Source of the DNA: Mycoplasma suis str. Illinois
Lineage (GTDB): Bacteria; Bacillota_I; Bacilli_A; Mycoplasmatales; Mycoplasmoidaceae
Direction of reading: 5' to 3'
Assembly (NCBI RefSeq): GCF_000179035.2
Contig: NC_015155.1
Coordinates: 678,432-742,431, forward strand
Length of the DNA: 64,000 bases
Shown here: one piece after another, positions 44,579-56,351 of the stretch
How positions within the stretch are numbered: position 1 is the first letter of the stretch
Layout of the letters: each line of letters opens with the position of its first letter
Position numbers and translations under genes: made by a program
Notes under the pieces: model-generated
What the model was told of the DNA's origin: nothing
Databases searched by the model: none
Seen by the model: the letters and a program-made list of their open reading frames with translations, nothing else

Positions 44579-46527
44579 GTGCTCTACAACAAGTATAGAC
44601 CTCAGTTTTTTAGAGAATTAGTAGGTCAAGAATTTTCTAAAAAACTACTAATAAATATTCTAAAACAAAAAGCTGATGTCCATTCCTTTTTGTTTTATGG
44701 ACCTAATGGTACTGGAAAAACAACTTCAGCTAGGTTGTTTTCTAGAGCCATTAATTGTGAAAACTTTTTAGAAGGAGAAGATATATGCGGAAAATGTGAA
44801 GCTTGCAAGATTTCCAGAGAAGAAGGATGTACAGACATTATTGAAATAGATGGGGCTACAAATAATGGAGTGGAGTTCATAAGAGAGTTCATTAAAAATA
44901 ATGCTATTTATCCTCCACTCCTTCTTAAAAAGAAAATTTATTTAATAGATGAGGCTCATTGCCTCTCTATTCAAGCTTGAAATTCTCTTCTAAAAATTAT
45001 TGAAGAGCCTCCATCTCACTTAATACTTATATTTCTGACTACAGAGATACATAAGATTATTCCGACAATCTTAAGTAGATGTCAGAAATTACTATTTTCT
45101 CCTCTAGAAGAAAATACATTAATTAGTTTTCTAGAGAAAATATCTTCTCTAGAAAATAAAGAAACAAAAAAAGAACTTCTAAAAAAAATATTTGAAGAGT
45201 CTAATGGTTCTGTAAGAGAATCATTAGTACTCTTAGAAAAAACTTTTATTAATCAGAAAAGTGATAAAGAAGAATTAATAGAGAATCTAGAGGGAATTGA
45301 AACAATTTCACTAGAACTATTAAATTTGATTTTGAAATCTAATTATTCTGAGTCTCTAGCGAAACTAAGTGAAAATTTAAGTAGTTCCACTAAGATTTTT
45401 GAGATCATACTTGATAGATTACTAGAACTATCTTTTTATAGTATGAGCTCTTTTTCCAAAGAGCTCTTAGTTAAATTGAACGAACAACAAGCTGAAGAAT
45501 TTCTTAAATTGAATCCCAATTTAAGCTCAATGATTAACTTTTTAGCTCCTACTCTCTCAAAGAATTCAAAAAGTACTCTTAAATCTTCTCAATTCGCTAA
45601 ATTTGTACTTCTAAATCTTTTACATGCCAATTTAAAAGAGAGTTTGCCTCCTCAAAAGGAGGTAACTCTAAAAGAAGAAAATACTTCACTAAAGAATAGT
45701 GAAAGTAAAAAAATAAAAATATTACTTCTACTTCAACTACTCCAACTGAAGTAGCTGGGAAAGAAAAAGAAGTAAAAGTTAATAAACTTGTTCCTCAACA
45801 AGTTTCTATTGAAGCTACTTCGCAAGAGGAAAAGAAAGAATTAAAAAAGTCAGAAGAAGAAAAAGAAGAAAAGATTGTTGAACAAAAAGTTAATGATGTT
45901 CAACAATCTGAAACTACCACTTCAGAAAGTAATTCTCCAGAAGAAGGTTCAGCTGAAGAATCAACTGAACAACTAATAGATAAAGAAATAGGAATTGATT
46001 TACCTGATATGAATCAAATTTCAAATTACAATATTTTGAAATTTATTTCCTCAGATTTCCCTAAATTTCAATTCATCGAGAAACTACTAGGAGAGGAAGA
46101 TATAGTAGATATCCTCAATGAATGCAATAAAGAAATTGGAAAAAAAAGATTTTCCATATTAAAGAAATATATAGATAATTCAGAAAGTTCCAATTTCTTA
46201 ATTGCTGAAATAATTAAAAAAATTAACTCAAAATATGAGTTAATTTGCTCAGAAAAAGGATGTTTAGTTACATTCTCCAATAATCTTGATTCTGAATTCT
46301 TTAACTTGAAAATTAGACTTTCTCAAGTTAAAGAAGAACTTAATAAATTAATAGGAGAATCCATAAATTGAATAGGTATTTCAATTTCTGACTTAACTAA
46401 AGCAGTTAAGAAAAATAATAAAAAGAAAGATCCTACTAAGAATTACTTAATAACTTCTTCTAAAAAGAAGAAAGATATTCTTCTTTTGGAAGAAATTAAG
46501 AAAATTTTCTCAAGCATTGAGGATTAG
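44579..46527 (+). CDS. dnaX: DNA polymerase III gamma/tau subunit with a frameshift at A7
   Basis: The clamp-loader ATPase starts at GTG 44579. Walker A GPNGTGKTTSARL, zinc cluster CGKCEACK, EIDGATNNGV, KKKIYLIDEAHCLS and the sensor SRCQ are clear. The first frame ends at TAG 45752-45754, giving 391 residues: ATPase and collar domains only. An A7 tract at 45707-45713 allows entry to the -1 frame, which is open from 45709 and runs to 46527, giving about 649 residues with a charged linker and a C-terminal domain, as in tau. An 8-bp hairpin (CTACTTCA 45728-45735 with TGAAGTAG 45747-45754) follows the tract and contains the zero-frame stop. In E. coli and Thermus the two dnaX products arise by slippage at just such a spot. 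Confidence 0.88.
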
Positions 46528-46530
46528 TTC

Positions 46531-49500
46531 TTGAGACTTCACAAATGAAGAAAAGAAATATTATTCTTCATTTTGGCTTTGACAGGAGCAGGGAGTAGTT
46601 CCCTTGTTGCTTCAAATTCTAGATCAAAAATTGGTTCAATTAAATTTCTCAGAGATCAACTAGGTGGTGATTTAGCAGATAAATTTATTTACGCTGTAGG
46701 GGCTGATGCCCATACAGACGTAAATGAAGAAATTAAGCCAAATGACTTAATAAAAAATCTAAGTTTTTATTCTTCCTCAATCCCTCTATTAGTTGAGGGT
46801 TTTGCAATCCAAACAGCTAAACAACTTTTAGAAGGACTTCTTCCTGAAGATAGTAATAGTCAAACACAACCTCAACCAAGTAGTTCTGGTTCAGGAAACA
46901 CTTCTAAAGAAGAACTTAAAGTAGCTAAAGAAAAAGCTGAAAAAGAAATTCAAGAAGTTAAGAAACAACGAAGAAGTAAAAGACACCTTAAACAAGAAAA
47001 AGTAAAAGATGATGTTAAGTATTTAGATGCTTTAAAAGAATTTCTACTTTCAAAAATTGATGAGCATCACATAAGTGAAATAAGAGAACAACTAAAAGGT
47101 GCTAAATATGAAGATGATGATCCAGATCCTTTTGCTGATAATCAAAACTCAAATGATCAACAGCAACAACAATCTCAACAACAGACTCAATCCCAAACAT
47201 CTCAAACAATAAACGGTGAAAAAAAATTACCAAAACTTCTAAATTTCTTCTTAACTAGATGAAAACAAGAATTTAAAGCTGGTTTTTATGTTCATGAAAT
47301 ATTTCCTTATTCAGAAATATTTGATGAAAACACTAAACAAGCGTACACAAAAAAATATCACAACTCAAATATCCCCGTAAAGCCAAACTATTTTTTTCCA
47401 GATTATTCAAAAAAAGAAGAAAACGATTTTCGACAGTTAATTGAAGAGTGACAAAGAGGTAGAAGTAAAGATTATTGACTAACTTGAAAAACTGAAAAAT
47501 ATGACGAACAATATCTTTCCAAAACAAAACTTTTGTGAATGAGTGGAAATAATGATTCTCACAAAAATATTGCCCTAAAACTTTTATCTTCAGATCCCAA
47601 GAATCCTGCTCAAAATCAACAAAATCAAGATTCAAATATTGGTGGAATTATTAATAAATTATGGAATTTAAATCCTCTTTCCAAGTTATGAAATTATGGA
47701 AATGGACATAAATGTCATTTCTTAGGAGAAGAGCAGAAAAAGAAAGGATCAAGTCATGAAATGGTTAGAACATTCAGGACTCTTAGGTTTTATGAAACAG
47801 TAACTCCAATGAATTTATTCTGCCTTAAACAAGAAGATGTAGAACATCCTGAATTCTTGCTATACAAACCTGAAGAAAAAGAATTCAAGGAAGAAAAATC
47901 TATTTCTAAGAAAATTCTTTTCTATAGAAATAATCAAGGATTTAATGTAATTTATCCACTAAGTCAAGCTATAGTGGATTCCGATCAAGAAGGAAAGCAA
48001 CTTCAAAAAAGTAATTTAATTAGTGAATTCAAGAAATTTGTAGAAGAAAATTTCTCTTATTTACTACTGAAATATAGATTGCATCTATTCAAAACTAACA
48101 AAGGGCAACAGAAAAAAGAGAATGGTAAATGCTGTTGTGATGAAATAATCAAAAATCTTTTGATTTTGATAAAGATTGGAAAAAAATTATCAGACTGAAA
48201 TGAAATTTGAAAAGCTTATGACATTAGAAGACTAAATAATGATTTCTTGAAGACTGGATTAGAACACAATTACTTCGATAAATTAGGTACAGTATCTCCT
48301 AATCCTCCTGATTTTTTCTCAGAGAGGATAAAGAAAGATATCTCTAAGTTATCGAAGCTAAAAAAACCTATCGATGATTATGCAAAGCAAATTGTTGAAT
48401 TCTTTAAAGATTTACAAGCAAGCAAAAATACTAATGGAGATCAAAGTAAAAAATATTGAAGTTTTAATCAACCTTCACAAACAATAGTGAAAGTTAGTCA
48501 AGAACAAAATGGACACAATCATGATCAAGAAAACAAAAGATGTATGAAAAAATTATTAGCTGATTTTCTTCTTGAAAAAATTCATGAAGAAAAATTAATC
48601 AAGAGATTACTTTCTTTAGCAATTTCTTTTAAGTCTTCTATGGATTGAGCTAAAGACTTAAAGGAAAATAATTCAAATAATTCAAGTAATGTATTGCAAC
48701 AAGTTAATGCAAAAACATTCACAAGAAAAGATCAATTAAAAGAAATTAAGAATCTTGTTAATGAAAAATTCCAAAATTATTTCAAAAACTTTTTCTATCA
48801 AAATGGAACTCCACCTCTTTCTTCTGAAACTCAAGAAGGAACTCCTCACATAGTAAAAGAAATAAATAACTTTATAGATCAAGAATTAATTATTTCTGAT
48901 CTGTCTGATATCTCAGACACAACAATATTTAATTTGCTAAAAACTGATTCAAACAGTTCTAGTTCTTCTCTTTCTAGAAGTAGAAGAGACACTTCACGAC
49001 AACAAAATTCTCAACCTCAACAAAATAAAAATCCGTTAGAAAATATAGAAAATTTTCTAACTCTAATTAACTTGACAAAAACTGTTCAAGGTAAAGATAG
49101 ACTAAATGAAAAGTTAAGAGTTCTAATAACAACTCTTTACTTAATGGAAAATTCATTCGAAAGATATAGAGAATGAATTAGAAGTATTATTCAGAGAGAA
49201 GGCTTTGGAGTTTATGCCTTCACTTTGAGCTGAAATAAATACTGTGACATCAAAAGTACATTAAATCCAATGAATAAAGTGAGTTCAGAAACATTCTGAA
49301 CTCCCTATAAAAATACAGGAGATAAGGAGTGAGATCCTGAAAATTTTGATGCTAGACAATGTATAGATACTATGGATAGATACTCTACAACTTCAGTTAA
49401 GAAAAGACTATCTACTGATTCCATAAGTTCAATTGCGATTGACTTTGCAGTTAACTTATGATCACAAATTACTGGAGAGAAAAAAGACATAACTAAAGAA

Positions 49501-50268
49501 GACTTAATGGGATTCAAGGGAATTATGTCTAGAGAAATGCCAAACAAAATTCCTAAAGATATATATAGCAAAGTGAGTGAATTCCTTCACTCAGAAGGCT
49601 ATATTAATTGAAAAGAAATAAAAGATCAAATTGATCTTTTAAAGACAAATAGAGAATTTAAAGACTATATAGATAAATTGACAAGAATTGATTCAAAAAT
49701 TGGGGAAGCATTTAAGCTTTCAGATTACAAACAATTAAGAGAAGGAGTTGAAGCTGCTAAAGAAGTAGAAGTTTTAGACTTCGTAAGTCTAAAACAAAAG
49801 AAAGATCTTCTAAATAAATTTATTGATGAGAATATATTTGGTAAAAAAGATCTTTCTTTAGATCCTTTAAATAGTGATAAATTAATTGAAATTTCTGTTA
49901 CACATTCCCCTAAAGATCAAAAAAGATTCCAAGGATTACTAAGAGATCCTAATTCTAAGGATGGAGTAGAAAGTTACACAATATCATCTAGTGATCTAGA
50001 AGATTGAATGACTTCATCTTCTTACTTAATTCAAGTAACTACAGAAGACTTAAAAAACGATGACGCTTTTTATGAATTTGCAGAAAAATATTTAACTCCT
50101 CAAATGCTTCTTCAAGATATAGTTAAGCAAGCTAGAATACAATCACTTCAATCAAGAGCTATTAATCATTTCCTTTCTAGAGGATCATGAGCAAATGATC
50201 AAAAAGTAAATACATTGAGATCTTCTGATTATTATCTGAAGAATCAATTTACAACCATAATACTCTAA
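46531..50268 (+). CDS. Giant secreted protein, 1245 residues, unassigned
   Basis: The start is TTG at 46531, 3 bp after dnaX, giving MRLHKWRKEILFFILALTGA, a signal peptide. One frame stays open for 3.7 kb with about 25 UGA Trp codons. The protein is hydrophilic, with Gln/Asn/Ser-rich tracts (QQQQQSQQQTQSQTSQ, SSSSSLSRSRR), charged helical parts (EELKVAKEKAEKEIQEVKKQ) and one Cys triplet, ENGKCCCDE at residues 534-536, echoing the G-K-C-C pattern of FtsH and PtsG. No C-terminal membrane anchor or lipobox is visible. It is presumably a surface or secreted protein; function unknown. Confidence 0.75.
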
Positions 50269-50295
50269 TTTCTTCTTAAAGAGTTAAATAGTAGT

Positions 50296-51192
50296 TTGAG
50301 AGCTATAAAAACAAAGCTCTCAAACTTTTTCTATAAGCTGCAAAGATATTATGAGACTTTCTGTAAAAAATACTTTCCAGCTATATATGATCCTCAAGTA
50401 TTAAGGCAATGAGCTGCTATCTTTGCAGTCTCAAATATTTGTACTGCTACTTTATTTTTCCTATGGCAATTAGACATAGGAAAAGGATATATCTCTCCTT
50501 TATTTGCTATAGCAATAGTAGTTCACCTACTAATTGCTTCTAGATTCCTGAAGAATCTTCAGAGATTTAATAAAACCTCATTCACTAAATGAGGTTGACT
50601 AAATCTAATATTTATTTCTCCTATTGGATTGGTTCTCTTCTACTATATTTGTGTTCCTAAATACTGATTACTAGAAGATACTGAGGTAGGAAAGAAAAAA
50701 ATATTAGAAAAAGAGAAACAACAATTAGAAAAACCTAATCAAACATATAAATATAAGAAGTTAGAGGCTAAATTCAATAGCTCTCTAACTCACTTAAAGA
50801 AAATAAATGAGAATGTTACGAAAGAAATACTTCATAACATTCTCAAGATAGAAAATTTTGCTTTTGAGGAGCTAAGTTTCTTTCAAATCAGCGTGATAAT
50901 TGCATTGTCTACTATTTGTAAGCAATGCAAGCAAAAAAATTTTGATAACTTAATCTGAGGTGCTCACTGATATGAAGATAATTTCTTTACATTCGGGTTT
51001 AGAAATACTAAACCCGTATCTATGCACAATAAATATCTAATGATTGTGGGATCTATAGTTCTCGATGAAATGAATAACTATAAAAAAATTTTGGAAAAGA
51101 AATTCCAAATAAAGAAGAATTTATCCTTTTCAGATGCAAAGATGATATCTTTGCACATGGGAGAAGAATGTAAATGATTTATAAATCAATAG
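50296..51192 (+). CDS. Two-helix membrane protein with cytoplasmic domain, unassigned
   Basis: 298 residues from TTG at 50296; eight UGA codons read as Trp, so no standard-code frame exceeds a short length. Two or three membrane helices (about 43-62, 68-86 and 108-127) precede a coiled, Lys/Glu-rich segment (KKKILEKEKQQLEKPNQTYK) and a globular C-terminal domain. No family recognised. Same strand as the giant protein 28 bp upstream. Confidence 0.68.
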
Positions 51193-51249
51193 AGAAATAT
51201 TTATTTCTCAAGTAAAATAAATATAAGTTATTTAATAATTAACTTTTAA

Positions 51250-51879
51250 ATGCCGGTTTACATAACAGAAAATAACCTAGTAAAAAGCTTTATTACAAAA
51301 GTTAGAAATAAAGAAAGTAATAGTGTTGTATTTGGGGAAAACTTAAAGAAAATAACTCTTGCGTTAGCTCTAGAAGCCAATAAAGAGTTTGCACTAGTTG
51401 ATCAAACAATTGAAACTCCTTTAAGAGAATGTGTTGCAAAGAAAATTGACAGTTCAGTGATTGTTGTTCCTGTTATGAGATCAGGTTTAATAATGTCTGA
51501 AGCTCTAAAGACATTATTTGAAGATTGTGCTGTTATTCATCTTGGTATTTACAGAGATGAAAATCTACAAGCTAATAGATATTATGCAAAAGAACCTGCA
51601 AATTTAACTTCGTCTACAAATAAAAAAGTTATTCTTTGTGACCCATTAATAGCTACTGGAAATACTTTAAGAGAGGCTCTTGGAATTCTTAAAGATTACA
51701 ACTTTGAAGATATCTTTGTTCTTGGAGTTATTATGTCTGAAAGAGCTAAAAATGAATTAACTTCTGAATTCCCAAATCTAAATATTTATGTTGCAGAAGT
51801 TGACAAAGAATTAAATGATCATGGTTATATTGTTCCTGGTGTAGGTGACGTTGGAGACAGACTTTTCAGAACTAAGTAA
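51250..51879 (+). CDS. upp: Uracil phosphoribosyltransferase
   Basis: It makes UMP from uracil and PRPP, the pyrimidine salvage entry. 209 residues from ATG at 51250. VVPVMRSGLIMSEAL, the PRPP motif VILCDPLIATGNTLREAL and GYIVPGVGDVGDRLF at the end are diagnostic. No UGA codons occur in it. No Shine-Dalgarno sequence precedes it. Confidence 0.97.
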   Translation: MPVYITENNLVKSFITKVRNKESNSVVFGENLKKITLALALEANKEFALVDQTIETPLRECVAKKIDSSVIVVPVMRSGLIMSEALKTLFEDCAVIHLGIYRDENLQANRYYAKEPANLTSSTNKKVILCDPLIATGNTLREALGILKDYNFEDIFVLGVIMSERAKNELTSEFPNLNIYVAEVDKELNDHGYIVPGVGDVGDRLFRTK

Positions 51880-51907
51880 GGTTTTACCTTACTAACTTTC
51901 TCGAACT

Positions 51908-52189
51908 GTGTCACAATTATCTGAACTCTTGGAAAAAATGTCTATTAAAGACTTCACAGAAAATTTAATTAACACTTGAAGAGACAAAGAAAATGATGAA
52001 GAACACTACAAAAAATTTAGCTCTCTTCAAAAAGAAGAACTACTAGAATTAATAGATTACTTAATAGAAGAACTAGAAGAAATTAAGGGAGTTAATAAAC
52101 TAATAAGACTTAAAGAAAGTCTTTCAGTTATCTCTGACTTAAAACTTCTTTACAATAACTTAAAAAACACAATAATCACTACTTACTAA
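51908..52189 (+). CDS. Small acidic helical protein, unassigned
   Basis: 93 residues from GTG at 51908 or 83 from ATG at 51938. Rich in Glu, Leu, Lys and Ile with heptad-like spacing (EELLELIDYLIEELEEIKG), so probably a coiled coil or helical bundle. No family recognised. It lies between upp and the terminator at 52207. Confidence 0.6.
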
Positions 52190-52206
52190 TTTTTTAGTAA
52201 GAAACA

Positions 52207-52230
52207 CTTTTCCCGTTAGGGAAAAGGTTT
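52207..52230 (+). terminator. Terminator after the upp run
   Basis: CTTTTCCC, loop GTTA, GGGAAAAG, then GTTTTCTT. It separates the plus-strand run from the converging topA. Confidence 0.75.
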
Positions 52231-52244
52231 TCTTAAAAAACTAA

Positions 52245-54629
52245 TTAACTGCTTTTATTTTCTGTTTCCCCTTCTTTGTCCATTCACTCCACATATTTAC
52301 ATCTTGGATAACCAGAACAAGAAATAAATTTAGTTCCCTTTCTACTCATTTTTATTTGTAAGTAGTTTTTCTTACATTTTGGACATTTTCTGTCCAATTT
52401 TTCTGGAGGCTTATTACTTTTAGAATTTCCCTTACTTTCTATTCTTTTACCTTCTAGGGTAGAAGAATATCTACAATTAGGGAAACCAGAACAAGCTATA
52501 AACTTGTTCCCTTTTCTCTTTGAATTCTTATAGACTAATTGAGAATTACATTCTGGACAGAATGAATTCTCTACAGTCTCATATTCTTGTTTATTTCTTT
52601 CTATGTACTTACATTTAGGGTAATTAGAACAGGAAATGAACTCATTTCCTCATCTATTCTTCTTTTTAGCTAGTGGACTCTTACACTCAGAACACAACTT
52701 ATCTAAAAGTTCAACTTCTTTTTGTGGTTGCTCTATATTTTCCACAAATTTACATTTGGGAAAATCAATACAACCAATAAATTTGTTGTGATTCTTTCTA
52801 GAAAATTTATAAACACATTGACTTCCACATTCAGGGCAACTTTTATCCTTAACTATTTCAGCTTTTTCAGCTCCCTTTAGGGAGTCATTTCAAGCTATAA
52901 AGACTCCTTCAAGAAATTTCTTTCAGTCAGTCTTTAACTTAGATATATTATCTAATTCTTCTTCCATAGTTCTTGTATAGTCATAGGATATAAAGTTAGA
53001 GAAGTTTTGATCTAAATCTTTTGAAACTTTATATCCTAATTCTGTAATTTCAAATTTTTTATTTTTGAAATTAGCATAATTTCTTGTTCTAACTATTTCA
53101 GAAATTAAGGGATAAGTAGAAGGTCTACCTATTCCCTTATTTTCTAGAGCCTTTATTAGTGTAGCTTCACTATATTTAGATGGAGGAGAATTTCTCTCCT
53201 CCATAATAATGTCTTCTTTTGATAAATACTTATTATTCTTGATAAGTTGTTTGAAGTCAAATTCTGACTTCTCTCTACTTTCTAGAAGTCCATTCTCTCT
53301 AAGAATGTACTTATAACCATCAAATACTTCTGAACTTTCAGAAGCATAAAAAAAATTACCTTGATTTTCAAATACATATCTTCTTTTTTCATTCCTGGAG
53401 GAAGGGAAAAAAGAAGCTACTGTATAAGACCAAATCAATCTATATAGTTGGAACTCTAAAGATGAAGTAGAAAGTAATTTAGATAACTTTTGTGGAGTTA
53501 ACTCCACATCAGTAGGTCTTATTCCCTCATGAGCTCCCTGAATGAAAATTTCTTTTTTTCCCATAATGCTTTTTTTCTTTAGAGTTCCTTCTTCAACTCA
53601 GTAGGTTTCTCCATATTCTTTTAGAATGAATTTCTTAACTAACTTAAGAAATTCTTCAGAAACAGAAGATCTGTCTGTTCTGGGGTATGTAATTAGGGAT
53701 ATGGTTTCTCCTCCTAAATTAATACCTTCATAAAGACTTTGAGCTACTCTTCTGACATCTTCTGCTTTTAGACCTAGCTTATTAATAGCTAGTTCAAATA
53801 AAGTGGAAGTTTTTAATACTTCTGGAGGAGAAGAAGTCTCTAACTTCTTTTCTCCAATTTCTTCTAGTATGTAATGATCATCTAAATGATCATTAATTAT
53901 TCTTTCTAAATCTTCTTTCTTTTGGAAGCTAACAACTCCTTTTTTACCATGTGGTGACAACACCACTTGGGATTCTGCAGCTTCAGAAAGCTTAAATAAT
54001 GTTATTGTTAGTCCAACTTGTAGTTGGACTTTCAAAATAAATCAATTTTTAGGTTGAAAAGATTTTATTTCTTCATCTCTATCAGCTAGGAATTTAAGTG
54101 CAATTGATTGCACTCTTCCTGCTGATTGACCTCCTACTTTTTTTCGAACATAACTAGATAGATTGAAACCTATTCATCTATCTAGCAATACTCTTGCTAG
54201 ATAGGAATTAATTTGTGCTTGATCTAGTTGTCTTGTATTTTCTAGAGAGTATTTAACGGCACTTTCAGTAATTTCGTTAAATACTGCTCTAGAACACTTT
54301 TTTTGATGTTCTTTTCCAAGAATAGAGTAAATGTGTCAAGCTATAGCTTCTCCTTCTCTATCTGGGTCTGTAGATAAATAAATTTTTGAGGCTTGTTTAG
54401 CCTCATTTTTTATGGCTTCTATAATAGAAACTTTCTTATTCTCATAAGAAATTTTTCTCTCTATATTGGACCATTTAATTTCAAAATTATCTGGTCCAAA
54501 ATTAAGTCAACCTTTAGATAACTCTCTTATGTGTCCATAAGTAGCAAATACTTTCAGGTTTCTACCTGAAAGATATTTGGAAATGCTTTTAATCTTAGCT
54601 GGGGATTCGACAAACATCAACTCCCTCAT
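52245..54629 (-). CDS. topA: DNA topoisomerase I
   Basis: 794 residues. The start is ATG at 54629 giving MRELMFVESPAK, the expected N-terminus. DPDREGEAIAWH (metal site), SAGRVQSIALK, and the catalytic Tyr in LITYPRTDRSSV are present. The C-terminus has four zinc ribbons, each C-x2-C then C-x4-5-C (CPECGSQC with CIDFPKC; CSEC with CSNYPKC; CPEC with CSGFPNC; CPKC with CSGYPRC). It relaxes negative supercoils; in this hairpin-rich genome control of supercoiling would also control cruciform extrusion (inference). Confidence 0.96.
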
Positions 54630-54664
54630 CTAAGAGAAAGCTAAAAGCTACATAAAGGCAATCA

Positions 54665-56341
54665 CTAATTTATGTGTGAAATTACAGAAACCACTGCTGG
54701 TTTCTTGTAAATGAAAGGATCTAGAGAATTATAAACAGATTTTCTAATGGATTGCTTTAATCCTTTATTTTCTATTTCTGAATTTTGTTGCAAATACTTA
54801 GAAATATCTTGTTTTAGATTGGTTTGAATTCTCAGAAGGACTTCATCCTTCTTGGAGAAGTCATCTGAGAATACACTAAGCATTTGCACCATAGGATTAC
54901 TTACTATATTTTTTTTGCTATTACATCTAACGGAGACTAATACTACTCCACTTTGAGCTATTAGTCTCCGTTCATAGATAGTTATTCTATTTATGTCTAA
55001 TATCTTTTTATTTCCTACATATATTTCCTGTAACGGATTTTCTGTAATACTTACATTCTTTTTTTCTATATTCACATATTGTCCGTTTTCTAGGAAATAT
55101 ATCTTATCTATATTCATGACATTAGTTAAGGCTTTTGTAAATTCCACATAGTCTTTATAAAAGCCATTAACTGGAATGACATGATATGGAGATAAGTAAT
55201 TTACAAGGAGCTTAAGATCTTCAGCTCCTGCCATATAGGGAACTATAGTTGAGGGAAGTTTCAGAACTTCTCCTCCTCTATGTGCAATTTCATTTATCAT
55301 TGAGATTTCTTCCAACTCTCTTTCAGTAAATGTAGAAGTCATAAATACTGTTACATCAGTTGGAAGAAATTCTCAATCTTTTACTTCTCCACTATTAATA
55401 GCTCTTAAGTTACTGTAAAGAGTATTGTGTGTTCCAGTAATTATTCTTATTTGAACTACTCCCTCTCTTCTGGAAGTTTCCTCACTAACTGATAGGGAGT
55501 AGTTCTTTAACTTGTTTTCAGTTATAAAACTATTAAACATTCTTGATGTTTTAAGTGGATATATGAGTAAGTCATACTCATATATTCGAGCTATTCTACT
55601 TAAGTTGAAGAGAGTATGTCAGTCATCTTTGTAAGCTGCAACATTCAGTCTTGTGCTTATTCTGGAAGTTAATTTCTTTAAATATGAGAAGTTATCTGCT
55701 ACTTTAAGTGAGAAAGAAGGAACAGTAGCGCAAGATTGAGTTCCAACTATAAGTAAAGAAACCTTATTTTTAAGGTTTTGGAAAAGGAAATTTAATTGAT
55801 TTTCTCTGCAAGGAACATTTTCAGAGGACATCAAAAATTCATCCATAAATACAACATAGTCTGATCCTGAAAATTTAAAAGCTCAGGCTAAAGAATTAGG
55901 TAGCGAAGCCGCTACCTTAATAGGTAGTATTTTGCAATCATTTGAGCCTGGAACTGCATGTTCACTAATTAAATTAAGTGCAACTATATTAGGGTTATAT
56001 TTTTTGCCTCCTTCTTCATGGAATCTTTCCAAGAAGTCCCTTATTATGGATTCTCCGAAAGAGTTAGTAAATATAGGGACTTCTGAAAATACATCCAAGA
56101 AATAAGGTAAAGAGGAAATATTGAGTTCCTTAGGAACTCCAATAAATAATCCTCTTATCTTAGGCTTTAATGGGATTAAAGATGAGTAATCAGGTATTAC
56201 ATCATCTATTTCATATAGATTTGTATTTACACAACTTCCTCCAGCATTCAAGATGAAAATATCTCCATTTAATTCAAGTACTCCACTGAATCTAAACTTT
56301 TCATCTTGACCCCCTAGGGAGTAATACTTTAATCTTGCCAT
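54665..56341 (-). CDS. RNase J-like protein without the metal-binding motif
   Basis: 558 residues from ATG at 56341, full RNase J length. The start (LKYYSLGGQDE) and the C-terminal domain (EIYVGNKKILD, YERRLIAQSGVVLVSV) align with RNase J. The metallo-beta-lactamase motif HxHxDH is absent: where the family has THGHEDHIGGLPY this reads IGVPKELNISSLPY. The later SGHAxxxDL and PVHGE read YMAGAEDLKLL and PVNGFYK. The nuclease must be inactive. In Gram-positives RNase J2 with weakened activity partners active RNase J1; this could be an extreme case, needing a catalytic J1 elsewhere. Neighbours are serS upstream and topA downstream. Confidence 0.82.
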
Positions 56342-56351
56342 CTAATTTAAG

